From: Sarcophilus harrisii
Taxonomy: Eukaryota > Chordata > Mammalia > Dasyuromorphia > Dasyuridae
Direction of reading: 5' to 3'
Assembly: GCF_902635505.1 (NCBI RefSeq)
Contig: NC_045429.1
Span: 425,471,669-425,535,668, forward strand
DNA length: 64,000 nt
The translations under genes and the position numbers were made by a program. Position 1 is the first letter of the stretch, and each line of letters starts with the position of its first letter. This document shows positions 1-11,246 of the stretch, in pieces. The notes beneath the pieces were generated by a model. It saw only the letters and a program-made list of their open reading frames with translations, did no database searches and was not told the origin of the DNA.

Positions 1-42
1 ACAGTGCCAGATAGTTAGTAGACACTACAGAAATGCTTATTC
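1..42 (+). repeat. L2/MIR 3' tail fragment, cut by window edge
   Basis: The first bases resemble the shared 3' tail of L2 and MIR repeats (a form of AGTGCCTGGCACATAGTAGG followed by a TAATAAATGCTT-like end), heavily mutated. The element continues to the left of the window. It is too short to separate L2 from MIR. Confidence 0.35.
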
Positions 43-884
43 CCTTCCACCACAACACACTAATAATAATAACATAACTCAAATATAGGTAGTCATTTAC
101 CTTACTCCTTTTTTCAGAAGAGTCAGGGGTTACTTTGAGGATTTATAGCATGTCATTGAAAATGAGAATCTATATTCTCATCTTAACAATCTCATTTTTT
201 GCCACAATTGCCTTCTTGGCAATGATTTTGTGGAATCAAACAGGTCCCCTTCAGAGAAGTTAGTCTTAATGAGATTTGTTGCAGGATATGCTTTGTAGCC
301 AGTGGAGATCTTGGGAAAGCTGAAAGTAATAGGGAAAGTTTCCTGGGACTATGTCTCCGGTCTGATCTCCACCAGCTATCTAAATAGCATAAGAGACCTG
401 CAGTCTTGGGTCAGTTGCAAGGGAAGAAAGGAGAAAGGAAGAAATAGCTGTAGGTCTAGCAGGTCTAGTAGGTATGGTAATATTCCTGATTAGGGGGCAG
501 CATCCAGGGTCGCTTTTTACCTTCTGAGCAGCACAGAGACCTGCAGTCCTAGAGTAACTAGTTGGGATGAGGCAGCAATTCCCAGACATATCAGGAAGGG
601 TACAGCACCAATCAGGTACTGGGCAGCCCAGAGACCTGGGGCTCCATGCTGCCCTACCACCCGCCTCCCACTGGCCAAGCTTTTTCCTTTTGTGTAGTAC
701 CCTCTCAGGTCTACCTCCCAACCTTACTCTGACTACTCTCCCCAAAGGCTCCAGGAAGAACTCTGAAAGAAACCCAGTTTTTAGTACTATTACTCATGAA
801 CTCCCAACTGGTGTGCTCCCTAATTAAATAATTTATATCAATTAAATTTTCCAAAGGGATATTCACTGAGAAAGTACAGCCAAA

Positions 885-886
<2 letters not shown>
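43..886. other. Intergenic, no recognised gene or repeat
   Basis: No gene or repeat family was recognised here. The phrase GAGACCTGCAGTC occurs twice, near 390 and 536, with a weaker relative near 630, so a small local duplication is possible. The open frames on both strands lack recognisable domains and are most likely chance. Confidence 0.3.
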
Positions 887-930
<44 letters not shown>

Positions 931-994
931 CATACATATATATACTATATGTGTATACATATATATGTATGTATGTATGTGTGTATATATATAT
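887..994. repeat. (TA)n / TATG-type microsatellite
   Basis: An alternating TA tract grades into TACA and TATG units, and a SINE follows directly. It is a simple repeat that is probably unstable in length. Confidence 0.9.
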
Positions 995-1190
995 GCAGCT
1001 AGATGGTATGGTAAATAGAATGTCAGGCCTACAGTTCAAATTCAGCCACAGACACTGGCAATCCTGGGCAAGTCTCTTAACACTGTTTGCTTCAGTTTCT
1101 TATCTGTAAACTGAGGTGGGAAAGGAACTCTCTCCAGTATTTTTGCTAAAAAAAAATAAATAAATAAATGGAGTCATGAAAAGTTAGATA
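995..1190 (+). mobile_element. Marsupial tRNA/MIR-type SINE, diverged
   Basis: The element starts GCAGCTAGATGG and shows the CORE-like block of this family (CTGGGCAAGTC, then a CAGTTTC/TTATCTGTAAACTGAGG stretch). It ends with an AGTATTTTTGCTAA-like tail and a GGAGTCATGAAAAG segment. This longer form carries a MIR-type 3' half. It is an old copy with many substitutions. Confidence 0.75.
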
Positions 1191-1191
1191 T

Positions 1192-1329
1192 GGGGGCAGC
1201 TAGGTGGTGCAATGGATAGAGCACCAACCCTAAAGTTAGGAGGACCTGAGTTCAAATTTAGTCTCAGACACTTAACACTTCCTACCTGTGTGATCCTGGG
1301 CAAGTCACTTAAGCCCAATTGCCTCAGTA
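1192..1329 (+). mobile_element. Marsupial GGGGCAGCTAGGTGG SINE
   Basis: The short form of the SINE is present: tRNA-like head with TGGTGCAATGG (A-box like) and GAGTTCAAAT (B-box like), then CTGGGCAAGTCACTTAA and ATTGCCTCAG. It is close to the other young copies in the window. Its tail has grown into the GGAA microsatellite that follows. Confidence 0.9.
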
Positions 1330-1449
1330 GAAAAAGAAAGAAGGAAGAAAGGAAGGAAGGAAGGAAGGAAGGAAGGAAGGAAGGAAGGAAGGAAGGAAGG
1401 AAGGAAGGAAGGAAGGAAGGAAGGAAGGAAGGAAGGAAGGAAGGAAAGA
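1330..1449 (+). repeat. (GGAA)n microsatellite on SINE tail
   Basis: Roughly 120 bp of nearly perfect GGAA/AAGG units follow the A-rich tail of the preceding SINE. The array most likely arose by slippage in that tail. Its open frames on either strand are low-complexity and not genes. Confidence 0.95.
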
Positions 1450-1465
1450 AATGTCAGATATGAAT

Positions 1466-1650
1466 ATGGGGTAGCACCTTTTCGAGTTCAAATTTGGCTT
1501 AAGAAATTTACTAGCTGTGTGACTGTGGGTAAGCCACTTAATCCTATTTGTCTCAGTTTCCTTATCTGTAAAATGGCAAATCACTCCAGTTTCTCTGGAG
1601 TCCCAAAGAGCCAGACAAGACTGAAAAATGGCCAAACAACAATGAAAATA
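1466..1650 (+). mobile_element. Marsupial MIR-type SINE, 5' part degraded
   Basis: A degraded head leads into GAGTTCAAATTTGG, TAGCTGTGTGACTGTGGG, CTCAGTTTCCTTATCTG and a 3' end with GAGCCAGACAAGACTGAAAA. This matches the long SINE form, which ends in a 'pack of AGTC-AGACATGACTGAA' tail. Confidence 0.75.
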
Positions 1651-1993
1651 AAGTACAAAAACATTTCCTCAAGCTAGGAGTCACATCCCTCTATCCCAGT
1701 GCCTACTCAGTATATAGTAGTGGACATACATTACTACCAGACTCAAATTGGGGCACTCCCCCTCTTGCATAGACTCGGTCCCTTTGGAAAGTGAGCTCAA
1801 GCTAGAAGCACAAAGGTACTGAGACATATAGGCTATGTAGGGAACATGTATGGCCATGGGATACTTCCTGGCCCCTGCCAGTCTCCCTTCCCAAATCCCC
1901 ATCGGGTTCATTTCTGGCCATAGCATTGCCAGTGGATACTCTCTTATCTCATATGGGTCAATCAGGTCACCCAGATGCTGCACAGTCTCATCA
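1651..1993. other. Intergenic, nothing recognised
   Basis: No gene or clear repeat is visible. A weak L2-tail-like phrase (CCCAGTGCCTACTCAGTATATAGTAG) lies near 1698, but it is too short to call. Confidence 0.3.
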
Positions 1994-2005
1994 TCATAAT
2001 CAACT

Positions 2006-3200
2006 TTTTTTTTTTTACTTCCTACTTTTTTTTACTTTATTTTTTTATTTTAGCTTTTTATTTACAAGTTATATGCATGGGTGATTTTACAGCACTGGCA
2101 ATTGCAAAACCTTTTGTTCCAACTTTTCTCTTCCTTACCCCTATCCCCTCCCCCAAATGATAGGTTGACCAATACATGTTAAATATGTTAAAGTATAAGT
2201 CAAATACATATATTATAACATACTTTAACATATATTGTATACATGTCCATACAGTTATTTTGCTGAATAAAAAGAATTGGACTTTGAAAAAGTGTACAAT
2301 TAGCCTGTGAAGGAAATCCAAAATGCCGGCAGACAAAAATAAAGGGATTGGGAATTCTATGTAATGGTTCATAGTCATCTCCCAGAGTTCTTTCGCTGGG
2401 TGTAGCTGGTTCAATCCATTACTGCCCTATTGGAACTGATTTGGTTCATCTCATTGCTGAGGATGGCCACGTCCATCAGAATTGATCCTCATATAGTGTT
2501 ATTGTTGAAGTATATAATGATCTCCTGGTCCTGCTCATTTCATTCAGCATCAGTTCGTGTAAGTCTCTCCAGGCCTTTCTGAAATCCTTCTGCTGGTCAT
2601 TTCTTACAGAACAATAATATTCCATAACATTCATAGACCACAATTTATTCAGCCATTCTCCAATTGATGGGCATCCACTCAGTTTCCAGTTTCTAGCCTC
2701 TACAAAAAGGGCTGCCACAAACATTCGTGCACATATAGGTCCCTTTCCCTTCTTTAAGATTTCTTTGGGATATAAGCCCAGTAGAAACCCTGCTGGATCA
2801 AAGGGTATGCACAGTTTGATAACTTTTTGAGCATAGTTCCAAATTGCTCTCCAGAATGATTGGATGTATTCACAATTCCACCAACAATGTATTAGTGTCC
2901 CTGTTTTCCCACATCCCTTCCCACATTCCGCAATATCTTTCCCTGTCATTCTAGCCAGTCTGACAGGTGTACAGTGGTATCTCAGGGTTGTTTTAATTTT
3001 CATTTCTCTGATTAATAATGACTGGGAGCATCTTTTCATATGACTAGAAATAGTTTCAATTTCTTCATCTGAGAATTGTCTGTTCATATCCTTTGACCAT
3101 TTATCAATTATTAGACAATGTTGATTTCTTATAAATTAGAGTCAGTTCTCTATATATTTTGGAAATGAGGCCTTTATCAGAACCTTTGACTGTAAAAATG
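2006..3200 (-). mobile_element. 5'-truncated L1 (ORF2 C-terminus and 3' UTR)
   Basis: This is an L1 retrotransposon copy in minus orientation. It is flanked by the near-perfect duplication TCATAATCAACT (1994-2005) and TCATAATTAACT (3201-3212), with a poly(T) start that marks the poly(A) tail. Positions 2476-3087 keep an open frame of 203 codons that matches the C-terminal region of L1 ORF2p: a MNRQFSDEEIE opening, REMKIKTTLRYH, a GCGKTGTLIHCWW cysteine-rich stretch, IPFDP and MEYYCSV. The endonuclease and reverse transcriptase domains are absent, so this is a dead copy and not a host gene. The tail shows two T-rich blocks separated by short sequence. Confidence 0.93.
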
Positions 3201-3212
3201 TCATAATTAACT

Positions 3213-4380
3213 CTTAAAGCTACCAGCACATTTACTGACTCAAGTTGTCAGTCTTCTGGTGGATCTCCCACCTTTCCAAAGGATCTTAGAACCTCCATAG
3301 TCTTCACCTTGTCGATTATACCTCAGAATAGTCAGCAACCAACACAAACACAAAAACAAACACAAAAAACAAAAATATATTACTCAATCCTAGTCACAGG
3401 GTAGCCACATAGGGAGATGATGTGACTTGTGCCCAACCCCGGAGGCCTATGGAATCTCTTCCTTCTTATTCTAAAATCTCTTGGGAAGAGAGCAAGAGAT
3501 TATCTTAAAACTTTTTTGTGTACCCAGCTCAGGCTCTACTGAGTCAGTAGTCTTTCCAGCTTCAGAGTTTTATCATTGCCTAATCCCCCATAGCATTTCA
3601 GTCACTTTTGGGACTGGCTCCCCCAAATTGGAATGGCAGTTGGCAGAGAACATTGCACATTCTTTCAGGATTGGGCCCTCAATGATTCCCATCACATGCA
3701 AAAAGGTCCCATCTCTGAAGCATATCAGGTATGTTTCAACTCCTTAGTTCCCAAGGATTCATGGGCAGTGATTAGCTAAATGAAATACAGATGGCATTCC
3801 TTAGGAAAGTTCATCTTTCCTATCTCTCCTTCAAATGCAGAAGCTGTTATATCAAGCAACTAGTATATCTAGTGTCCTACAGGAAATTAGTTCACTTGAA
3901 CACAGATAAGCATTATCTTCATTTTTGAAACAGAGAGAGATCTTCCCAGCATTTAGGAATATAAGGCAAAATAATGAAATTGCAATAATTTATAGGAGTA
4001 AGCAGAAAAATAACAAAGTATATGCTAAGGAGTTCTTTTATCTAAAACTAACTTGAAGATTGCCAAAGGGAATAGCCTTGAAACGTGTTCTTTTCATGAA
4101 AAAGACAATAGAGGTTTTGTTTCAAAGAGTTACAGCTTTTTCCTAGTAGGCAATTCATTCAACAGAATAGCATTTTTAATTTTAAAAGTACTAAATAGTG
4201 AACACAACCTTATATACATTACAGAAAGGGATATAGAACTATAATTTAAACATTATGGAATGTATTACAGTAGTGACTTTTTGTTAGTCCTATTATTGTG
4301 GTCCTCACTCAGTTCACAGGAGCCCAATCCCTACATAGTCAGCAGAGGAATATCTTCCTATATTCTTTACAAAATGACTG
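3213..4380. other. Intergenic, nothing recognised
   Basis: About 1.2 kb shows no family I can name and no convincing coding signal. CAACACAAACAC-type A/C-rich sequence lies near 3335-3380. An ancient repeat could be hidden here. Confidence 0.3.
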
Positions 4381-4393
4381 GAACATAATTCTC

Positions 4394-5009
4394 TTTTTTT
4401 TCTTTTTATTTATTTTTTATTAAAACTTTTTATTTTCAAAACATATACATAGATAATTTTCAACATTCACCTTTGCAAAGCCTTGTGTTCCAAATTTTTC
4501 TCTCTCCTTTTTCCCATCCTTTCCCCTAAATGGCAAGTAGTCTAATCTATGTTAACATGTGCAATTCTTCTATATATATTTCCATAATTATTGTGCTACA
4601 CAAGAAAAATCATATCAAAAAGGGGGAAAAATGAGAAAGAAAACAAAATGCAAGCAAATAACAATAAAAAAAGCAAAAATACTAAGTTGTGATCCACACC
4701 CAATTCCCACAGTCCTCTCTTTGAGTGCAAATGGCTCTCTTCATCACAAGACCAGTGGAAAGTTGCCTGAATCACTTCTCTCTGAAAAGACCCATGATCA
4801 TCAGAATTGATCATCATATAGTCTTGATGTTGCCATGTACAATGATCTCCTGGTCCTGCTCATTTCACTCAGCATCAGTTCATGTAAGTCTCTCTAGGCC
4901 TTTCTGAAATCATCCTGCTGGTCATTTCTTACAGAACAATAATATTCCATAATATTCATATACCACAATTTATTCAGCCATTCTCCAACTGATGGGCATC
5001 CACTCAACT
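4394..5009 (-). mobile_element. 5'-truncated L1 3' end
   Basis: This minus-strand L1 3' UTR and last ORF2 segment is bounded by a perfect 13-bp duplication, GAACATAATTCTC, at 4381-4393 and 5010-5022. The sequence includes the marsupial L1 3' landmarks CTTTGCAAAGCCTTGTGTTCC, CTCAGCATCAGTTCATGTAAG and TTATTCAGCCATTCTCCAAC. The intact duplication implies a fairly recent insertion. Confidence 0.95.
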
Positions 5010-5094
5010 GAACATAATTCTCATATGACTTTCATGGGAGATGTTACATCTTCAATCCTTATTGTCATTGGACCTATGAGCCCTGATAGGATTG

Positions 5095-5250
5095 AATGAG
5101 TGAGTGAATGAAGCATTTAATAAGAACTGTACTAAATGCTGAGAGTACAGACAGAAGTCTAAGACAGTTCCTGGATTCAAGGAGTTCTCATTCAAATGAA
5201 AGAGAACACATAAGGAAGGCTGTAGATGCAAGTGAGATGAAAAGATCCCA
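5095..5250 (-). repeat. L2-type LINE 3' end, antisense
   Basis: Reads as the reverse complement of the L2/CR1-type 3' end: GCATTTAATAAG, then CTAAATGCTGAGAGTACA, then TTCAAGGAGTTCTCATTC. Old and diverged. Confidence 0.6.
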
Positions 5251-5295
5251 TGATTCTTAGGGTATAATGGCAGAGTGGGTCAATAAGTCATAAAA

Positions 5296-5440
5296 ATGTA
5301 TTCATTTGCCAACTATGTGCCAAGCAATGTCCTAAGCACTGGGGATACAAATAAAAATGAAAATAGTCCCTGCCCTTCACATAACTTACATTCTAACAGG
5401 GAAGACAGTACATAAATGGAAGTTTAAAAGTAGATGGAGT
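5296..5440 (-). repeat. L2-type LINE 3' end, antisense, second copy
   Basis: Antisense L2 landmarks are clear here: CAACTATGTGCCAAGCAATG, CCTAAGCACTGGGGATACAA and AGTCCCTGCCC, then CTAACAGGGAAGACAGTAC. It lies close to the previous fragment in the same orientation; the two may be separate insertions or pieces of one disrupted copy. Confidence 0.75.
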
Positions 5441-5451
5441 AGAAAGAGAAA

Positions 5452-5625
5452 GTTATTGTTGTTATTCAGTTCTTAAGGCTTGTCCAACTCTTCATGACCC
5501 CATTTGGGGTTTGGGGTTTTCTTGGAGCAGTTTGCCATTTCTTTCTCCAGTTCATTTTACAAATAAGGAAACTGAGGCAAACAGGATTAAGTGATGTGCC
5601 CTGGGTCACCCAGTAAGTGTCTGCT
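5452..5625 (-). mobile_element. Marsupial long-form SINE, antisense
   Basis: It begins TTGTTGTTATTCAG, followed by CATGACCCCATTTGGGGT, TTTTCTTGG, AAACTGAGGCAAACAGG and GGGTCACCCAGTAAGTGTCTG, which is the reverse complement of the long MIR-type SINE form. The tRNA-like head is missing. Confidence 0.8.
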
Positions 5626-7171
5626 AACTGGTGGGAAATGGGGAGAAGACTGTATGAGCCCCCTCCTTCTCATTTAGGGCCCTGCCCTCTAGGCAGAGGT
5701 ATTATTAATGTTAATATTAATACCTCCTCTTTAATGTCGTTGTTTAATAGGATTATCCCTAGGGCTTGTGGGTTGAGGATGCTAGGATCTTCCCATCCGG
5801 ATCTGAGGGAAGATGGTTTGACTTGCTCGGCCCATGCTGCCTCCTGTCTCTCCCTCAGGGATCCTTGCTGCTTCAGCTAGGTTGGCATGCCCGCCCTGGG
5901 CATGGCTTTGTTGGCAGATGGCAGGGATGACTGGCCCTTTCTCCATTGGAGGTGCTTTCCTAAATAAAGGCTGTGAGGGCTGAGCTGGAAGCAGGGGTGG
6001 TGGTCTGTGGATTTGTGCCATTCCCAGGGCTCCAGGGCCTCTCTGCCAGTTAGTGGCAATTGATCAGCAGTTGTTGCTATGAAGGAAGGACCCAGGAACG
6101 GTGATTGGAATTGGATTCCCTAAAGGGCTGGAATGGCCCCAACCCCGATATTATCTCTATTTCCCAGCCACAATGTGGTGGGTACCATTTCCTAGCAGAC
6201 TGATCCTGAATTCTTGTCTTGAGGGCATTTAGCATGCTGATGCTCCTGTCTTCCTGAATTGTAGCAAAATGTCCCTTGATCTTCAAATGTGCTCTGTTGG
6301 TACCGTTCCAGAAGGAGGTGACCTTGAATTCTGACTCCAGGCCAAATCCAAATTCTGAATTCTTTGCTGAATCCAGCAGACAGAAGGCCCAGTTTGAGCT
6401 TATTCTGTGAGACTGCTCAGGGCTGAATCATCCTTCCCCTAGTGGGGGGTCCACATCTTGGAGACTCTGGGAATATTCAAGGCCAGTTTCTGTAACTTCT
6501 ATTATAGTTTATGCACTGTTTAGGTACTTCCTGTCTACCTCCCTAATCAACCAAATCAGTACAGAATAGCAGAAGAGCTTTCAAACATATAATCCTCCAT
6601 CTTCCATCATTAAGGTCAACCTAATATGGCCTATGTGTTCCCTAACCTCCCCCCTCCCACTTTTGTCCATTGATCTCTGTAGTAGCTTTTCCTACTTTAG
6701 CATAAGCATAAGTTTTCACTTCCTTCTACTGGAAAGGAATTAAGAATATAACATGAATGTTATGTTTCAGTGCCATCATATGGACTACATAGCCCATGCA
6801 AACATTTGAGTACTACTGGTCAGTATATTTTTGAAGTGAGATAGGATTTTGAGAACTGTTTGGCCTTCCAGAATTTTAAGACCAGAGGGATCAACATTCT
6901 TTCACAACTCTGAGAGTAAATTTGATGAGATTAGTGTAAGCATCAGATGATGGGACTGAGAAGAGCTATGAGCAAAGGCCCCAAATTTTGGGGTTCAGCA
7001 CCAAATAATGGAGTTTGATAGTAATTTACATGTGAAGAATTCACAATGGCCTTTTTCTTTGCCAAAGGGTAAGTTTATTTGAGAAGAGGTTACAGACAAA
7101 ATGAAGAAGTAAAATAGAAATGATAAATTTGAAATAAATTTGGGAGAGTATATAGCTCGCAAGAAAAGTGG
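5626..7171. other. Intergenic, nothing recognised
   Basis: About 1.5 kb with higher GC near 5640-6060 and no identifiable gene, repeat family or splice-bounded exon. Open frames on both strands near 5780-6060 overlap each other and carry no recognisable domain. Confidence 0.3.
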
Positions 7172-7183
7172 TTTTTAACAATT

Positions 7184-8098
7184 TTTTATCTGTTTTTAAA
7201 TAATAGCTTTTTATTTTCAAAATATATGCAAAGATAGTTTTCAGCATTCACCCTTGCAAATCCTTGTGTTTCAAATTCTTCTCCCTCCTTTCCCCCTCCC
7301 CTAGACAGCAAGTAATCTAATATATGCTAAACATGTACAATTATTCTATACATATTTCTACAATTATCATGCTGCACAAGAAAAAGCAAAGAAAAAAGAA
7401 AAAAAGAGAGAAAGCAAACCAAAAGCAAGCAAACAACAAAAAAAGGTGAAAAAAATACCATATTGTGATCCACATTCAGTCTCCCTAGTGCTCTCCTGGA
7501 TGCAAATGGATCTCTTTATCACAAGTCTATTGGAATTGGCCTAAATCACCTCATTGTTGAACAGAGCCATGTCCCATCAGAATTGATCACTGTATAATCT
7601 TGTTGCTGTGTATAATGTTCTCCTGATTTTGCTCACTTAGTATCAGTTCATGTCAGTCTCTCCAGAACTTTCTGAAATCATCCTGCTGGTCTTTTCCTAT
7701 GAAAAAATAGGACTAGAAATGGTTTCAGTTTCTTCAGCAGAAAATTATCCTTTGACATATCCTTTGACCATTTGTCAATTGGAGAATGGCTTGTAAATTT
7801 GAGTCACTTCTCTATATATTTTAGAAATGAAGCCTTTATCAGAATCCTTGGATATAAAATTTTTTTTCTCAGTTTTCTACTTCCCTTCTACTCTTGACTG
7901 CATTGGTTTTGTTCATACAAGAACTTTTTAATTTAACATAATCAGAGTTGTCTATTTTGTATTTAATGATGTCCTTTAGTTCTTCTTGGGTGGTAAATTC
8001 CTTCCTTTTCCACAAATCTGAGAGGTAGACTACTTCTTGTTCTCCTAATTTACTTATAGAATCACCCTTTATATCTAAATCATGATCCCATTTCAATA
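7184..8098 (-). mobile_element. L1 3' part with internal deletion
   Basis: Minus-strand L1 flanked by the perfect 12-bp duplication TTTTTAACAATT (7172-7183 and 8099-8110). The 3' UTR and tail (CACCCTTGCAAATCCTTGTG) come first. At about 7705 the sequence jumps from the CTGCTGGTCTTTTCC block straight to GACTAGAAATGGTTTCAG, skipping several hundred bases that the copies at 2006 and 39672 retain. The remaining 5' part is ORF2 sequence (for example KGDSISKLGEQEVVYLSDLW on the minus strand at about 7990-8060). The element is non-coding today. Confidence 0.92.
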
Positions 8099-8110
8099 TT
8101 TTTAACAATT

Positions 8111-8799
8111 AACAATAGAAAACACAAATTTCCTAGTGGAGCTCACAATTAACCAGGAGAAAATAAATATACCATCAGATGGGAATATGCCATCAACTGG
8201 CAGACTACAGAGTTTAGCACCCTAAAAGAGTTAGTTAGCTATCAAGGAGAAAGACACCATGAAGCATGGGGGAAGGGATGGAAAAAAAAGACACCACAGG
8301 GGGAGAATAGAATGGCTTGAAATTAGGAATGCAAAGTCATTATACAAGATGATTTTAATCCACCTCCAAAAAGTCAGCTCCTTATGAAACAGAAGCTAGA
8401 CACTCTGAAAAATAACCTCATCCATCCCCCAAGATCCATAATCATGTATATCTGAGACCCTAACCTTATACATATATCCAGCTAGAATCTAAACTCTGAA
8501 TTTTATTTATTCAAATATTTGAGAATCACATATCTGGGAGTATATCACTCCAATTACACTTTTGAAATTTGAGGTTAGTCCTCAGTCCATAGTACTAGGT
8601 CTTTTCAAGTGAAGAGACTCTATAAAGAGACTATAATCTTGGTTTCCCTATAGTCTTGACTCAAGATTAAGATTGAGGACATGGGTATCAGAACCTTTGG
8701 AAAGTGCACAAAAGGTTGGGACAGTTTTAAGAGCCTTTTAAAAAGTCAATCCTGCCTTTCCTCCCCTTCATCTACAAGACTCTTAAATTCTAATCTTAA
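8111..8799. other. Intergenic, nothing recognised
   Basis: No gene, RNA or named repeat could be supported in this AT-rich stretch. Confidence 0.3.
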
Positions 8800-8888
8800 G
8801 TGCTGACATTACTGTCACACTTTAGGGTCTACAAAGTATTTTATATCTACATATTATCTCATCTGATCTTTAAAACAGCATTTTGAGA
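8800..8888 (-). repeat. MIR fragment, antisense, interrupted by L1
   Basis: The phrase AAAGTATTTTATATCTACATATTATCTCATCTGATC matches the 3' half of MIR in reverse. It stops where the L1 5' end begins at 8889. Its missing half may be the degraded MIR-like sequence at about 11875-11955 (GAAGCTTTGAGG ... AGTAAATGGCAGA), so the L1 probably landed inside a MIR. Confidence 0.55.
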
Positions 8889-9434
8889 ATGAGGGATGGA
8901 GCCAAGATGGCAGATTTGAGGGAACAAATTCAGCTGAGTCTCAATTTTCTCCTCCAAACAACTTTAAAATAATGCCTCAAATCAAATTTTGGAGTGGCAG
9001 AGGTGGCAAAGGATCAGGTGAGACATTTTCCAGCCTAAGAAAACTTAGGAGTTCAATAGGAGACACCTCTCTCTGACACTTGGGTGGAGGCCTGTCTAGA
9101 ACTAAAAGCAATAACAGTTTTAGGAACTCTTAGCCCAGAGATGGTGAGTGGGTCAGACAATTGCTGAGAAAAATATCATGGGGACATTTTGCTGGCATTG
9201 GGTATAACTGGTGCCAGCTGACGCTCTATTGCCCATATGCAGTTCTAGTTCATAGTTCTAGGGTTTAGAGGAACACTGATGGTCACTCACAAAGGAGAAA
9301 GGTTCTGGTCTCAGTTCTAAGGCAAAGAAAAGCACTAACACTTTCGGTTGCCAGGGACCAGGGACCCTTCTTGGTTAAATAAAAGAGGGAGAAAAATATT
9401 GAAGAAAAAAAAACACCTTAAAAAACAGAATTGG

Positions 9435-9581
9435 TGGGGCAGCTAGGTGGTGCAGTGGATAGAGCACCAGGCCTGAAGTCAGGAGGACCTGAGTTCAAAT
9501 ATGGTCTCAGACACTTAACACTTCTTAGCTGTGTGATTCTGGGCAAGTCACTTAACCCCAATTGTCTTAGGAAAAAAAAAA
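9435..9581 (+). mobile_element. Young marsupial SINE inside the L1
   Basis: A full short-form SINE with A-rich tail, flanked by a duplication of at least ACAGAATTGG (ending 9434 upstream and 9595 downstream, with adjoining As). It has inserted into the ORF1 part of the older L1, which dates it as the younger element. Confidence 0.93.
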
Positions 9582-10253
9582 AAAAACAGAATTGGCTAAA
9601 TGATAAAAGAGGCCCAAAACTTCACTGAAGAACCTTAAATAGCAGAATTGGCTAAATGGGAACAGGTACAAAATCTCATAAAGAAAATAATTCCTTAAAG
9701 ATTAGAATTGGGCAAATGGCAGCTCCATAAGACATCAAGAAACAATAAAACAAAGTCAAAAATGGTGGGGGGAGAAGAAAATGTGAAATATATCATTAAA
9801 AAAAAACATTGATCTGAAAAATGGAATGAGGAGAGATAATTTAAGAATTGTTGGATTACCTGAAAGCCACAATCAAATGAAGAGCTTAGGCATCATATTT
9901 CAATAAATTATCAAGAAAAACTATCCTGATAGTCTAGAACCAGAGACTAAATAGAAATTGAAAGCATCTACTGATCACCTCCTGAAAGAAATGCCAAAAT
10001 GAAAAGTCCCAGGGATATTATAGTCCAATTTCAGAGCTCCCAGGTTAAAAAAAAAAAATACTTCAACCACCCCAGAAAGAAACAATTCAAATATCATGGA
10101 GCTATAGTCAGGATCACACAAGATTTAGCAGCTTCTACATTAAAGAATCAGAGGTCTAGGAATATGATATTTCAGAAGGTAAAGGAATTGTAACCCAATC
10201 AAGAATCAATTACCCTGAAAAACTAAGTGTAATCCTTCAGGGGAAAACTGGAT

Positions 10254-10255
10254 AT

Positions 10256-10286
<31 letters not shown>

Positions 10287-10345
10287 GCACATACACACAC
10301 GAAACACACACGTAAATATACACACTATACACACACATACACTCA
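10254..10345. repeat. AT/AC microsatellite cluster
   Basis: TATATA runs pass into ACACAC and CACATACAC units within the L1 remnant. Confidence 0.85.
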
Positions 10346-11207
10346 GTTGGGTATAGAAATCTAGCTTACTCAATAGGGAAATAGAAAGTGAAAGGAATAA
10401 TAGAAAGGGGAAGGTGATAAAAGAGAGGGAAGGTTAAGGGAGGCAGTGGTTAAAAGCAAAATAAACTTGAGGAAGGACAATAAAGAGAGAGAGAGAGAAA
10501 GAAGAAACAAAAGAAAATTATATGAATCATAACAGTGATCATAACTGTGAATGTAAATGGAATGAGCTCGCTTATAAAAATGGAAATGGACAGCAGAATG
10601 AATTAGAAACTTGTTTACAAGAGACACACAGAGTTAAAGGGCTGAAACAGAATCTAATATGATTCAGCTGAAGTAAAAAAAAAAAAAAAAAAACAGGAGT
10701 AGCAATCATTATCTTAGACAAAGCAAAAGCAAAAATAGACCTAATTAGAAGAGATAATTAGGGAAACTACATTGTGCTCAAAGATATTATAGATGATGAA
10801 GTAATATCAAAAACTTTTACAGCAAATTTTTCTGATAAAGGCCTTTTTTTTTCAATTTTATACTGAATCCACACTAAAATTTATACAAAAAAATCATTCT
10901 CCAATTAAGAAATGGTCAAAGAATAAAAACATGCATTTTTTCAAAGAAGAAATCAAAGCCATCTATAATCATATGAAACATACCCTAAATCACTGTTGAT
11001 TAAAAAAAGTCAAACTGAAACAACTCTGTGGTATCGCCTCACACCTATCATAAAAGACAATGCAGGAGAGGATGAGGGGAAATAGGTACACCAATGAGCT
11101 GTTGGTGGAGTACTATATACTAGTCCAATCATTCTGGAGAATAATTTGGAACTATGCCCAAAGGGCTATAAAACTACATATATACTTTGACCAGCAATAG
11201 CACTACA

Positions 11208-11246
<39 letters not shown>
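11208..11246. repeat. (AC)n microsatellite
   Basis: About 19 AC units lie inside the C-terminal ORF2 remnant of the surrounding L1. Confidence 0.95.

Noticed and set aside
1192-1260. tRNA gene from A-box and B-box like motifs
   Set aside because: These boxes are part of the tRNA-derived SINE head. No cloverleaf with paired acceptor stem was seen, and many copies exist.
1330-1449. CRISPR-like array or tandem gene
   Set aside because: It is a plain GGAA microsatellite without spacers, in a mammalian genome.
2476-3087. 203-codon open frame as a host gene
   Set aside because: It is the C-terminal part of L1 ORF2 in a truncated copy with target duplications. The same applies to 39916-40527.
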